A stretch of DNA of 64,000 nucleotides from contig NZ_CP077093.1 of NCBI RefSeq assembly GCF_014268755.2, positions 558,001 to 622,000 on the forward strand. The letters run 5' to 3'. Position 1 is the stretch's first letter. Every line of letters starts with the position of its first letter. A program made the translations under genes and the position numbers. This document shows, piece by piece, positions 34,469 through 44,655 of the stretch. The stretch comes from Pseudomonas vanderleydeniana. GTDB taxonomy: Bacteria > Pseudomonadota > Gammaproteobacteria > Pseudomonadales > Pseudomonadaceae. Below the pieces are notes generated by a model that did not search any database, was not told the DNA's origin, and saw nothing but the letters and a program-made list of their open reading frames with translations.

Positions 34469-35791
34469 TCAGTTGCCGCGCGTGACGCTCAGGCCCTTGA
34501 GCAGGCTCAGCGCCTGCCCCAGCTGATAGTCATCGTCCTGCAGGCGGGCCTTGCCCTTGGCCGACTTGACGCTTGGCCGGTCGGCGCCGCCGTTGCCGTT
34601 GCCCAGGTGACCCTGCAGGTCGGCTTCCTTGAAGGTTTCGTCGTCCTGGGCGCCGGTGACCTTGGCCTGGCGGACCTCGATGTCCGGGATGATGCCCTGG
34701 GCCTGGATGGAGCGCCCGTTCGGCGTGAAGTACAGCGCCGTGGTGAGCTTCAGCGCACGGTCGTTGCTCAGTGGCAACACGGTCTGTACCGAGCCCTTGC
34801 CGAAGCTGGTGGTGCCCATCAGTACCGCGCGCTTCTGGTCCTGCAGGGCGCCGGCGACGATTTCCGAGGCCGAGGCGCTGCCGCCGTTGATCAGCACGAC
34901 CATTGGCGAGGCATCGCTTTCGTCGTGGCCGGTGGCCGAGAAGCGCAGCTCGGAGTTGGCGATGCGGCCCTTGGTGTAGACGATCAGGCCCTTGGTGATG
35001 AAGTGGTCAACCACTTCCACCGCGGCCTGCAGCACGCCGCCGGGGTTGTTGCGCAGGTCGAGGACGATGCCGTTGAGCTTCTTGTTGCCGTTTTCCTTGC
35101 GCAGCGTGGTCAGGGCCTTGGAGACCTCTTCGCCGGTCTTGACCTGGAACTGGGTGATGCGGATGTAGCCGTAGCCGTTCTCCAGCATCTGGCTGCGTAC
35201 GCTCTTGGTGCGGATGATCGCCCGGGTCAGGGTCACGTCGAACGGCGTGCCGCCGTTGCGGACCAGGGTCAGGGTGATCTTCTGGCCGACCTTGCCGCGC
35301 ATCTTGTCGACGGCTTCGGTCATGGTCTGGCCGCGGGTCGGCTGGCCGTTGATCTTGACGATCAGGTCGCCGGCCTCGATACCGGCCTTGGACGCCGGGG
35401 TGTCGTCGATCGGCGACACCACCTTGACGAAGTTGTCCTCCATGCCGACCTCGATGCCCAGGCCGCCGAATTCGCCGCTGGTGTCTTCCTGCAGCTGGGC
35501 GAAGTCTTCCGGACCCAGGTAGGCGGAGTGCGGGTCAAGGTTGCTGAGCATGCCCTTGATGGCGTTTTCCAGCAGGGTCTTGTCGTCCACCGGCTCGACA
35601 TAGGCGGCCTTGATCCGGTCCATGACCTCGGCAAAGGTGCGCAGCTCGTCGAGCGGCAGCGGGGCCTTGGCAGTGACGACAGGCGCGGCCGCCGGAGCGG
35701 GCTGGGCAGGTTGCGCAGCGAACGCGTGGGGCGCACCGATCACGAGGGCGATCGTCAGGGCCAGCGAGGTGAGGCGGGACAAATGCAGCAT
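34469..35791 (-). CDS. ctpA: carboxy-terminal processing protease, S41 family
   Basis: A 440-residue periplasmic protease from Met 35791 (MLHLSRLTSLALTIALVIG, signal peptide). PDZ domain GLGIEVGMEDNFVKVVSPIDDTPA... and the Ser/Lys dyad: Ser in GGSASASEIVAGAL and Lys in TSFGKGSVQTV. CtpA-type proteases degrade murein hydrolases and other envelope proteins in pseudomonads. Between envC (31 bp upstream) and yibQ (1 bp downstream). Confidence 0.93.
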   Translation of the reverse strand: MLHLSRLTSLALTIALVIGAPHAFAAQPAQPAPAAAPVVTAKAPLPLDELRTFAEVMDRIKAAYVEPVDDKTLLENAIKGMLSNLDPHSAYLGPEDFAQLQEDTSGEFGGLGIEVGMEDNFVKVVSPIDDTPASKAGIEAGDLIVKINGQPTRGQTMTEAVDKMRGKVGQKITLTLVRNGGTPFDVTLTRAIIRTKSVRSQMLENGYGYIRITQFQVKTGEEVSKALTTLRKENGNKKLNGIVLDLRNNPGGVLQAAVEVVDHFITKGLIVYTKGRIANSELRFSATGHDESDASPMVVLINGGSASASEIVAGALQDQKRAVLMGTTSFGKGSVQTVLPLSNDRALKLTTALYFTPNGRSIQAQGIIPDIEVRQAKVTGAQDDETFKEADLQGHLGNGNGGADRPSVKSAKGKARLQDDDYQLGQALSLLKGLSVTRGN

Positions 35792-35822
35792 GTCGAACGA
35801 ACTCCTAAATAAGGTACGGCGC

Positions 35823-37118
35823 CTATCCTTGCGCGCGACACCATTGGGCCGGATCACTCGGGTGACCCTGCTGACGTATAGCGAAATACAACGCGGGTGC
35901 GTCCTGACCGCCACTGTTGCCTACAGTAGAGATCGACTCACCGGCTTTTACCACATCCCCTGCCGATTTAAGCAGGGTCTGGTTGTGGCCATACAGGCTC
36001 AGGTAGCCGTTGCCGTGATCGAGGATCACCAGCAAACCGGCACCGCGCAGCCAGTCGGCGAACACCACGCGGCCTCCATGCACGGCATGCACCTGGCTGC
36101 CGGCGGCAGCACCGATCATCACGCCGTCCCACTTGCTACGGGAGTCATCGCCGCGGGTTTCTCCGAAGCGCGCCAACAATCGACCATCAACTGGCCATGG
36201 AAGTTTGCCGCGTGCTGAAGCAAAAGGGCCGCCGAAGGACTCGCCAGCGCTGGAAACCAGCGGACCAGGGGTCGAGCGCGGCGGTTTACGCGGGCTGTCG
36301 TCGTCACGATCGGCCAGGGCCTGGGCCTCACGCTGGCGCTTTTTTTCGGCTTCCTGCTGGGCGAGCAGCGCTTTCTGACGCGCTTCCTCCGCCTCTCGGG
36401 CCTGGCGTGCCAGGGTTTCCTCGATGGTTTTCAGGACTTTCGACAGGTCGGCCTGGTCCTGTTCGCGGGCGGCGAGCTTCTGGTCGCGGTCCTTCACGTC
36501 CTGGTTGAGCTTGGCCAGGGCGGCCTGGCGTTCCTGGCGAACCTTCTCGAGCTCTTCGCGCTGGCTGTCGAGGTTGCCTTTCTGCACCAGCAATTGCGCC
36601 TGCTGCAGGTTGATGTCCTTTTCGACATTGGCCAGCTGGCGCAGGGTTTCATTGAAGTTCTTCAGCTGCTCCAGGCGGGCCTGGCTCAGGTAGTCGTAGT
36701 AGGTGAGGGTGCGGGCGAATTTTTCCGGGTTCTGCTGGTTGAGCAGCAGCTTGAGATACTCCTGGCGACCGCTCTGGTAGGCGGCCCGGGCCTGGATGGC
36801 GATCAGTCGCTGCTGTTCAGTGCGCGCGCTCTGGAGTTTTTTTTTCTCCCCATCGAGCCGCTGCAGTTCGCTCTCGCTCTTCTTCAGCTCTTTCTGCAGG
36901 GCGTCGACCTGCTTCTCCAGCTTGCCCATCTCGGTTTCGGTGCCGCGCAGGTCTTTCTGCACGCCGGATTTTTCTTCCTGCAGCTTGCCCAGCAGTTTCT
37001 TCAGTTCGGCAATGTCCTGGCGCGTGGACTCCAACTGCTGTTGGGTTTGCGCGCGCTCGTCGGCGAAGGCCGGTTGGAGCAGGCAGATCAGGGCTAGGGC
37101 GATAAGGGCGCGAAGCAT
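35823..37118 (-). CDS. envC: EnvC-type murein hydrolase activator
   Basis: A 431-residue periplasmic protein: signal peptide (LRALIALALICLLQPAFA), long coiled coil (about residues 22-250), then a LytM-like domain. The usual zinc ligands are replaced (KWDGVMIGA instead of H-x3-D; LYFAIR instead of H-x-H), as in EnvC, which activates amidases instead of cutting murein itself. Acts at cell division. First of envC-ctpA-yibQ; 140 bp after gpmI. Confidence 0.92.
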   Translation of the reverse strand: MLRALIALALICLLQPAFADERAQTQQQLESTRQDIAELKKLLGKLQEEKSGVQKDLRGTETEMGKLEKQVDALQKELKKSESELQRLDGEKKKLQSARTEQQRLIAIQARAAYQSGRQEYLKLLLNQQNPEKFARTLTYYDYLSQARLEQLKNFNETLRQLANVEKDINLQQAQLLVQKGNLDSQREELEKVRQERQAALAKLNQDVKDRDQKLAAREQDQADLSKVLKTIEETLARQAREAEEARQKALLAQQEAEKKRQREAQALADRDDDSPRKPPRSTPGPLVSSAGESFGGPFASARGKLPWPVDGRLLARFGETRGDDSRSKWDGVMIGAAAGSQVHAVHGGRVVFADWLRGAGLLVILDHGNGYLSLYGHNQTLLKSAGDVVKAGESISTVGNSGGQDAPALYFAIRQQGHPSDPAQWCRAQG

Positions 37119-37257
37119 GGGGCGGGCAGCACCTGGAAACGAGACGGCCTAGTATGCCCGCCATACGTTGTAAAAAAAACGTCCAAAAGCGGTTGCTTTC
37201 AGGCGTTTCCGATAAAGAGGTAGGCCGACAGCACGCTGTCGGCCGGATTTTCAGCTT

Positions 37258-38793
37258 TTAACGGTCAGTCAGGATCGAAGTACCGGTCATCTCTTCGGGC
37301 TGTTTCAGGCCCAGCAGCTTGAGCATGGTCGGTGCCACGTCCGCCAGTACGCCGCCTTCACGGACCTTCAGGTCGCGCTTGCCGTAGTAGATGAACGGTA
37401 CTGGCTCGGTGGTGTGGGCGGTGTGGGCCTGGCCGGTGCACTCGTCTTCCATCTGCTCGACGTTGCCGTGGTCGGCGGTGATCAGCGCTTCGCCGCCGAC
37501 CTTTTCCAGTGCGTCGACGATACGTCCTACACACAAATCCAGGCATTCCACGGCCTTGACGGCCGCCTCGAACACGCCGCTGTGGCCGACCATGTCGCCG
37601 TTGGCGTAGTTCACCACGATCACGTCATAACGCAGGTTCTCGATGGCATCGACGATACGGTCGGTGACTTCCGGCGCACTCATCTCCGGCTGCAGGTCGT
37701 AGGTGGCGACTTTCGGCGACGGGATCAGGATGCGCTCTTCGCCCGGGAACGGCTCTTCGCGGCCGCCGGAGAAGAAGAAGGTCACGTGGGCGTATTTTTC
37801 GGTCTCGGCGATACGCAGCTGGGTCTTGCCGTTTTTCGCCAGGTAGTCGCCCAGCACGTTTTCCAGGCTGCCCGGTGCGAAGGCCGAGGGGGCGGGAATG
37901 CTGGCGGCATACTGGGTCAGCATGACGAAGCCGGCCAGCTTGGGCTGGCGGGCGCGTTCGAAGTCCTTGAAGTCGTCCTCGACGAACACCCGGGTCAGCT
38001 CGCGGGCGCGGTCGGCGCGGAAGTTCATGAACACCACGGCGTCGCCGTCTTCGACCTTGACCTGTTCGCCGATGCGGGTGGCCTTGACGAATTCGTCGCT
38101 TTCACCGCGCTCGTAGGCGGCCTGCAGGCCTTCCTGGGCGGTGGCGGCCTGGAATTCGGCCTGACCGTCGACGATCAGGTTGTAGGCCTGGGCCACGCGG
38201 TCCCAGCGGTTGTCGCGGTCCATGGCGAAATAGCGGCCAACCAGGCTGGCGATGCGGCCCTTGCCCAGGGTGCGGAAGGTTTCATCCAGCAGCTCGATGG
38301 ACGACTGGGCGCTCTTGGGTGGCGTGTCGCGGCCGTCGAGGAAGGCGTGCAGGTAGATCTTCTGCGCACCACGCTTGAAGGCCAGTTCGGCCATGGCGAC
38401 CAGGTGGTCCTGGTGGCTGTGCACGCCGCCCTCGGACAGCAGGCCGAGGATGTGTACCGCCTTGTCGGCGGCCACGGCCTGGTCCACGGCCTTGCAGATG
38501 GTCGGGTTCTCGAAGAACTCGCCATCGCGGATCGCCTTGGTGACGCGGGTGAAATCCTGGTACACCACGCGGCCGGCGCCGAGGTTCATATGGCCGACTT
38601 CCGAGTTGCCCATTTGCCCGTCGGGCAGGCCGACATCCATGCCGGAGCCCGAGATCAGGCCGTTGGGCATGCTTGCGGTGAGGCGGTCGAGCACCGGTTT
38701 CTTCGCCGAGTAGACGGCGTTGTAGTCCTGGCTCTCGCTGTGACCGAAGCCATCCAGGATGATCAGGACCAAAGGTTTAGGCGTGGCAGTCAT
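37258..38793 (-). CDS. gpmI: 2,3-bisphosphoglycerate-independent phosphoglycerate mutase
   Basis: A 511-residue Mn-dependent mutase of glycolysis, from Met 38793 ([17 protein letters not shown]). Nucleophilic Ser64 in [10 protein letters not shown]; metal ligands in [23 protein letters not shown] and ADHGN. The frame is open to 38868 but the chosen start is the family one. Divergent from the rhodanese gene. Confidence 0.96.
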   Translation of the reverse strand: MTATPKPLVLIILDGFGHSESQDYNAVYSAKKPVLDRLTASMPNGLISGSGMDVGLPDGQMGNSEVGHMNLGAGRVVYQDFTRVTKAIRDGEFFENPTICKAVDQAVAADKAVHILGLLSEGGVHSHQDHLVAMAELAFKRGAQKIYLHAFLDGRDTPPKSAQSSIELLDETFRTLGKGRIASLVGRYFAMDRDNRWDRVAQAYNLIVDGQAEFQAATAQEGLQAAYERGESDEFVKATRIGEQVKVEDGDAVVFMNFRADRARELTRVFVEDDFKDFERARQPKLAGFVMLTQYAASIPAPSAFAPGSLENVLGDYLAKNGKTQLRIAETEKYAHVTFFFSGGREEPFPGEERILIPSPKVATYDLQPEMSAPEVTDRIVDAIENLRYDVIVVNYANGDMVGHSGVFEAAVKAVECLDLCVGRIVDALEKVGGEALITADHGNVEQMEDECTGQAHTAHTTEPVPFIYYGKRDLKVREGGVLADVAPTMLKLLGLKQPEEMTGTSILTDR

Positions 38794-38940
38794 AGATCCC
38801 ACTCGCGGCTGGATTGAAGGAACATGGAAAAAGAGTCGCAGTTTAATGGCAAGTTCAAACGCAGTCACCGCCGGGCGGGGTTTGGCCCACCTTGACGGCT
38901 GTGTATACTGGCCGACATTTTAACGCCCTGGAACCTCCTG

Positions 38941-39354
38941 ATGGTCGATCATCTGATTGCATTTGCCACTAACCACTACCTGCTGACCGGCGCCTTCGTA
39001 CTGCTGCTGGCCCTGCTGATCGCCCACGAGGCGAGCCGCGGTGGCGCGAGCCTGAGCACGGCGCAGCTGACTGCGCTGGTCAACAAGGACCAGGCCGTGG
39101 TGATCGACCTGCGCCCGAGCAAGGATTTTGCCGCCGGCCATATCGTCGGTTCGCTGAACATTCCCCAGGACAAGCTGATGGCGCGCGTCGGCGAGCTGGA
39201 GAAGCACAAGGCCAAGACCCTGATCCTGGTCGACGCCCAGGGCCAGCATTCCGGCACTCATGCCCGCGAACTGCTCAAGGCCGGCTTCACCGCAGCCAAG
39301 CTGTCCGGCGGCATTTCCAGCTGGAAAGCCGACAACCTGCCATTGGTGAAGTGA
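38941..39354 (+). CDS. rhodanese-like membrane protein (YibN type), catalytic Cys absent
   Basis: A 137-residue protein with an N-terminal membrane segment (YLLTGAFVLLLALLIAHEA) and a rhodanese domain (VVIDLRPSKDFAAGHIVGSLNIP). The active-site loop reads VDAQGQHSG, without the Cys of sulfurtransferases, so it probably does not transfer sulfur. Gene order with grxC and secB matches E. coli yibN-grxC-secB, next to gpmI and envC. Confidence 0.9.
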   Translation: MVDHLIAFATNHYLLTGAFVLLLALLIAHEASRGGASLSTAQLTALVNKDQAVVIDLRPSKDFAAGHIVGSLNIPQDKLMARVGELEKHKAKTLILVDAQGQHSGTHARELLKAGFTAAKLSGGISSWKADNLPLVK

Positions 39355-39355
39355 T

Positions 39356-39610
39356 ATGACCCAGGTTGTCGTCTACTCCAGTGATTACTGCCCGTACTGC
39401 TCGCGCGCCAAGCAACTGCTGGCGAGCAAGCAGGTTGCCTTCCAGGAAATCAAGGTCGATGGCAAGCCACAGGTGCGTGCCGAGATGGCGAACAAGGCCG
39501 GGCGTACGTCCGTGCCGCAGATCTGGATCGGCAGCCAGCACATCGGTGGTTGCGATGACCTGTACGCCCTCGAGCGCGCCGGTAAACTCGACGCATTGCT
39601 CAACGTCTGA
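39356..39610 (+). CDS. grxC: glutaredoxin 3
   Basis: An 84-residue glutaredoxin with active site CPYC (DYCPYCSRAKQLL), TSVPQIWIG and GGCDDLYALE. Reduces disulfides with glutathione. One base after the rhodanese gene, 41 bp before secB. Confidence 0.96.
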   Translation: MTQVVVYSSDYCPYCSRAKQLLASKQVAFQEIKVDGKPQVRAEMANKAGRTSVPQIWIGSQHIGGCDDLYALERAGKLDALLNV

Positions 39611-39651
39611 CTCTGAAACCCTAAAGACCTGAAGATCAAGAAGGATCTGCC

Positions 39652-40131
39652 ATGACTGACCAACAGAACACCGCTGCCGACGAAGAAAGCCAACCGCAAT
39701 TCTCCCTGCAGCGCATCTACGTGCGTGACCTGTCCTTCGAAGCCCCGAAAAGCCCGGCGATCTTCCGCCAGCAGTGGGAGCCGAGCGTTGGCCTGGACCT
39801 GAACACCCGTCAGAAAGCCCTGGAAGCCGACTTCCACGAAGTGGTGCTGACCCTGTCGGTTACCGTCAAGAACGGTGAAGAAGTGGCCTTCATCGCTGAA
39901 GTCCAGCAGGCGGGTATCTTCCTGATCAAGAACCTCGACCCGGCTTCGATGAACCACACCCTGGGCGCGTTCTGCCCGAACATCCTGTTCCCGTACGCGC
40001 GTGAAGCGCTGGACAGCCTGGTGACCCGTGGCTCGTTCCCGGCACTGATGCTGGCTCCAGTGAACTTCGATGCGCTGTACGCGCAGGAACTGCAGCGCCT
40101 GCAGCAGGAAGGTTCGCCGACCGTCCAGTAA
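39652..40131 (+). CDS. secB: SecB protein-export chaperone
   Basis: A 159-residue tetrameric chaperone that keeps preproteins unfolded and hands them to SecA. Family landmarks [23 protein letters not shown] start and [35 protein letters not shown]. Followed by a strong terminator. Confidence 0.97.
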   Translation: MTDQQNTAADEESQPQFSLQRIYVRDLSFEAPKSPAIFRQQWEPSVGLDLNTRQKALEADFHEVVLTLSVTVKNGEEVAFIAEVQQAGIFLIKNLDPASMNHTLGAFCPNILFPYAREALDSLVTRGSFPALMLAPVNFDALYAQELQRLQQEGSPTVQ

Positions 40132-40173
40132 GGGCAGGGTCGTTGTGGTTGGCCTTTTGGTCGGCCACAGATG

Positions 40174-40201
40174 AAAAAAGCGCCTTGCGGCGCTTTTTTT
40201 T
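40174..40201 (+). terminator. terminator of the rhodanese-grxC-secB operon
   Basis: AGCGCC-TTGC-GGCGCT hairpin with A-run before and T-run after; could serve trmL from the other side too. Confidence 0.85.
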
Positions 40202-40214
40202 ATGCGGTGCGGGT

Positions 40215-40679
40215 TTATACGGCCCCGGCAAAGCCCAACTGGCGCCAGCCCTCGTAGACCGCCACGGCCACGGTGTTGGACAGGTTCAGGCTGCGGCAGC
40301 CTTCACGCATCGGCAGGCGCAGGCGTTGCTCGCCAGGCAGGCTGTCGAGCACCTCGGCGGGCAGGCCGCGGCTCTCCGGGCCGAAAAGAAAGGCATCGCC
40401 TTCGGCGAATTGGGTATCGTGGAACAACCGCGAGCCCTTGGTGGTGAAGGCGAACAGGCGTGGCTGGCCGAGGCTTTCCAGGCAGCTGGCCAGGTCCGGG
40501 TGGACCTTGAGCGTGGCGTATTCGTGGTAGTCCAGGCCGGCGCGACGCAGGCGCTTGTCATCCAGTTCGAAGCCGATAGGCTCGATCAAGTGCAGGTGGC
40601 AACCGCTGTTGGCGCACAGCCTGATAACGTTGCCGGTATTCGGCGGAATTTCTGGTTGGAAAAGGATGACGTGAAACAT
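40215..40679 (-). CDS. trmL: tRNA (cytidine/uridine-2'-O-)-methyltransferase TrmL
   Basis: A 154-residue SPOUT methyltransferase that 2'-O-methylates the wobble base of tRNA-Leu. Landmarks: VILFQPEIPPNTGNVIRLCAN, FGPESRGLP, LNLSNTVAVAVYE (knot). Start ATG is at 40677-40679; the longer upstream frame is antisense to the next gene. Its start codon overlaps the divergent gene's start by two bases. Confidence 0.95.
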   Translation of the reverse strand: MFHVILFQPEIPPNTGNVIRLCANSGCHLHLIEPIGFELDDKRLRRAGLDYHEYATLKVHPDLASCLESLGQPRLFAFTTKGSRLFHDTQFAEGDAFLFGPESRGLPAEVLDSLPGEQRLRLPMREGCRSLNLSNTVAVAVYEGWRQLGFAGAV

Positions 40680-41118
40680 GCACGGCTCCGAAGATGAAGA
40701 TGGGCAGCATTCTACCCCCGATGAGGACCCGCGGCCGAAGGTAATGCTGCGGGTGATGGGGTCCCTGGCGATTTTCGGGGTGATGGTGGGGTTGATGATA
40801 GGTCGCCTGACCAATCCCGAGCCCGCGCAGTTGCAGCAGGTCGACGCGGCGGACGATGCGCTGGTGGTGTGGTTTTCCAGCGAGCCGAAGGTCCATGGTG
40901 AGCAGGTGGATGGCACCGTGGCGCTGCTGTTCGATGCCGAGGGCAAGGCGCAGGCTGGCCGCCTGAAGGTCGCCGGCAAGGACGCCAATTGGCGGCTGCG
41001 CCTGACGGACAAGGGAGTATTGCTGACGCTGGTGGCCGCGCGTCCCCTGCAGGGGGATTGGGCCGGAGCCAAGGTCGAGGGTCGCTGGAGATTGGCGATC
41101 AACCTGCGCGAGGAATAA
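40678..41118 (+). CDS. membrane-anchored conserved hypothetical protein
   Basis: A 146-residue protein: acidic N terminus, one membrane segment (VMLRVMGSLAIFGVMVGLMIG, about 22-42), then a soluble, beta-rich part (DDALVVWFSSEPKVHGEQVDGTVALLFDAEGKAQAGRLKVAG). The place next to nrsZ corresponds to the PA5126-side neighbour in P. aeruginosa. Function unknown. Divergent start overlap (CATG) with trmL is unusual. Confidence 0.8.
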   Translation: MHGSEDEDGQHSTPDEDPRPKVMLRVMGSLAIFGVMVGLMIGRLTNPEPAQLQQVDAADDALVVWFSSEPKVHGEQVDGTVALLFDAEGKAQAGRLKVAGKDANWRLRLTDKGVLLTLVAARPLQGDWAGAKVEGRWRLAINLREE

Positions 41119-41505
41119 AAAAGGGAATCTCCGGCCTGCCTGTACCAAAGCTCCCTGAAGGGTTCGGGACTCGACACGGTGCGAGTTCCGGCGATTAAAG
41201 AGGGAATCCCTGGCCTGCCTGTACCAGGGCTCCCGAAACGGTCTGGGGCTCGTCGCTACCAGCGGTGTGAGCCCCGGGTGTTAAAGAGGGGATTCTCGGC
41301 CTGCCTGTACCGAGGTCCCCGAAACAGCTGGGACTCGCCACTTTGTGTGGGGTGAGTCCCGGATCAAAGATGGGGATTCCCGGCCTGCCTGTACCAGGGT
41401 CCCCAAAACGTGTGGGACTCGTCGCTCTGAGCGGTATGAGTCCCGGATGTAAAGAAGGGGATTCCTTGGCCTGCCTGTACCAAGGCCCCCAAAACTGGGT
41501 CTTGC
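41114..41505 (-). ncRNA. nrsZ: NrsZ-like nitrogen-regulated sRNA with five modules
   Basis: Just downstream of ntrC, the place of NrsZ in P. aeruginosa. Five tandem modules share the invariant 14-mer (plus strand GGCCTGCCTGTACC) at 41133, 41212, 41298, 41382 and 41468, 79-86 bp apart. Read on the minus strand, GGUACAGGCAGGCC forms the loop of a hairpin whose stem changes in a paired way between copies (CCCTGG/CCAGGG, CTCGG/CCGAG, CCTTGG/CCAAGG). A second covarying hairpin (GGGACTC/GAGTCCC, GGGGCTC/GAGCCCC) sits between modules. The last hairpin is followed by TTTTTTATT, a terminator. A sigma-54 promoter precedes the first. In P. aeruginosa NrsZ is cut into three similar modules and acts on rhlA; here there are five. 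Ends are estimated. Confidence 0.85.
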
Positions 41506-41514
41506 CAGGGTTAT

Positions 41515-41531
41515 TGCAGAGGGCGTGCCAG
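41515..41531 (-). promoter_or_regulatory. sigma-54 promoter of nrsZ
   Basis: Minus strand CTGGCACGCCCTCTGCA matches YTGGCACGN4TTGCW with a single mismatch and has exact GG-N10-GC spacing. Predicted start near 41505, just before the first module. Confidence 0.85.
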
Positions 41532-41670
41532 CTTTGGGAAAGTGCTTCAGGTTGTGTGCGATTTTTTTCTGAAGTGGCTGCAGGCCCCGGAATCCGGGAC
41601 GTTTCACGCAAGAGCGCGCAAGAGCCTGCCAACTGCTGGGCCTTGGGGGCTGCCCGATCACGGGTCAGGG

Positions 41671-41687
41671 CGCATTCTCATGGTGCG
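41671..41687. promoter_or_regulatory. possible NtrC site upstream of nrsZ
   Basis: CGCATTCTCATGGTGCG has a perfect right half (TGGTGC) and a partial left half of the NtrC palindrome, about 145 bp before the sigma-54 element, a usual enhancer distance. A weak match. Confidence 0.4.
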
Positions 41688-41724
41688 TTGGTCGATGGTT
41701 GCCTGCGGTGGAAAGCCCTCAGAT

Positions 41725-41825
41725 TGTTCCCATGCTTTGCGTGGGAATGCCTCCCCGGACGCTCGGCGGCCCTTGTGACGCGGAGCGTCACTGGCTGCAT
41801 TCCTACGCAGAGCGTGGGAACGATC
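41725..41825. repeat. 100-bp palindromic repeat, copy 1
   Basis: Begins GTTCCCATGCTTTGCGTGGG and ends GCAGAGCGTGGGAACGATCA, with an inner GTGACG...CGTCAC palindrome. Same family as 51891-51996 and 61364-61470. It lies between ntrC and the nrsZ promoter. Confidence 0.75.
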
Positions 41826-41832
41826 AGAGTGC

Positions 41833-41873
41833 TAATAAAAAGCCCTCGGTAGCCGGGCTACCGAGGGCTTCGT
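41833..41873 (-). terminator. terminator of ntrBC
   Basis: Perfect 14-bp stem AGCCCTCGGTAGCC / GGCTACCGAGGGCT with one-base loop, then TTTTTATT on the minus strand, 15 bp after the ntrC stop. It separates ntrC transcription from nrsZ. Confidence 0.88.
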
Positions 41874-41887
41874 TCGACGCGGGGGGA

Positions 41888-43320
<1,433 letters not shown>

Positions 43321-43324
<4 letters not shown>

Positions 43325-44406
43325 GTCGATGTGGCTCCTTGTTCCAGGGGCAGGAAGATCGAGAACGTGGTGTGGCCAGGATGGCTATCGCACTCGATCA
43401 GGCCCTGATGCTGGCTGATGATGTTCTGGGTAATGGCCAGGCCCAGCCCGGTACCGTCGGGACGACCGCTGACCATTGGATAGAAGATGGTTTCCTGAAG
43501 TTCGGCAGGAATGCCCGGGCCGTTGTCGATGATCTCGATCTTGGTCACCAGGCGGTGGCGCACGTGGCCGATGGTGAACTGGCGGATGGCGCGGGTGCGC
43601 AGGCTGATGCGGCCCAGGCGCAGCTCGTTCTGGCTGCTGATGGCCTGCATGGCGTTGCGCACGATGTTGAGCACGGCCTGGATCATCTGTTCGCGGTCGA
43701 TCAGCAGGTCGGGGATGCTCGGGTCGTAGTCGCGCACCAGGGTGATGCAGCCCTGGCTTTCGGCCTCCACCAGGCTGCAGACCCGTTCCAGCACTTCGTG
43801 GACGTTGGTCATCGCCAATGACGGCAGCTTGTTCGAACCGAGCATGCGATCGACCAGGTTTCGCAGGCGGTCGGCCTCCTCGATGATGACGTTGGTGTAG
43901 TCCTTGAGGCTTTCTTCCGGCAGCTCGCGGGCCAGCAACTGGGCGGCGCCGCGAATCCCGCCGAGGGGATTCTTGATCTCGTGGGCCAGGCCCCGCACCA
44001 GCATCTTGGTGGTTTCCTGCTTGGACAGCTGGGCCTCTTCCTTGGTGATCCGCAGCAGCCGGTCGCGCGGGTGGACTTCCAGCAACAGCAGGGTTTCGCC
44101 CTGGCTGAGAATGGGCGTCACAGCGTAGTCGACGGTCAGGGTCTGGCCGGTCAGGGCGGTCAGCATGGCTTCGCGCTTGGTGAAGGGATGTGCCTGCTCG
44201 ACGGCCTGGCGCAGGGAGTTGAGGGCCTCGGTCGACTCGGTGAACAGCTCGCTGATGAATTGACCATGGCTGCGCTGGCCGCTGATGGCGAGCAACATTT
44301 CGGCCGCGGGGTTCATGTACTCAAGGCGCAGTTCGGCGTTGAGCAGGATGGTCGCGGTGGTCAGGTTGTCGAGTAACAGTCTGTGCAGGGCGTCGCTGAT
44401 GGTCAT
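43321..44406 (-). CDS. ntrB: nitrogen sensor histidine kinase NtrB
   Basis: A 361-residue soluble kinase: N-terminal PAS domain (residues about 10-110), phospho-acceptor His142 in LVRGLAHEIKNPLGG, N box (NIVRNAMQA) and G boxes (DNGPGIPAEL, GRPDGTGLGLAI). Phosphorylates NtrC when nitrogen is short; PII (GlnB) turns it to a phosphatase. Preceded by a candidate sigma-54 promoter and an NtrC site. Confidence 0.97.
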
Positions 44407-44481
44407 GGGGACCTCTTTTGGAGCATGTCAAACGGGAGTCGTCCCGTTTGCGCGCGGACTAAGGCGCCGATATGGGGAAAA

Positions 44482-44498
44482 TGCAAAAACCAAACCAA
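44482..44498 (-). promoter_or_regulatory. sigma-54-like promoter of ntrBC
   Basis: Minus strand TTGGTTTGGTTTTTGCA keeps TTGG, the N10 spacing and TTGCA but lacks CAC. About 75 bp before ntrB. Moderate match. Confidence 0.5.
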
Positions 44499-44626
44499 GG
44501 CTCCGAAAAGAAGCGCGAATCGCCTGAAAATGGGCATTTCAGGCTCGATTGAGTGGCGTTCTTGCGGCGTTGGCAGGTCGTTTCGACCCAAAATGGGATC
44601 GGCTTCGGATCAAGAAGTAGTTTAGT

Positions 44627-44641
44627 GCACTGCTTTGGTGC
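44627..44641. promoter_or_regulatory. NtrC-binding site upstream of ntrB
   Basis: GCACT-GCTTT-GGTGC, nearly the perfect GCACC-N5-GGTGC palindrome, about 160 bp before the predicted sigma-54 start; just after the DUF4124 stop codon. Confidence 0.65.
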
Positions 44642-44655
44642 TTTTGTGACGTGAA

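Noticed and set aside
41195..41661. Minus-strand frames of 126 and 145 codons through the nrsZ region
   Set aside because: They translate the tandem RNA modules; stems covary at base level, codons do not.
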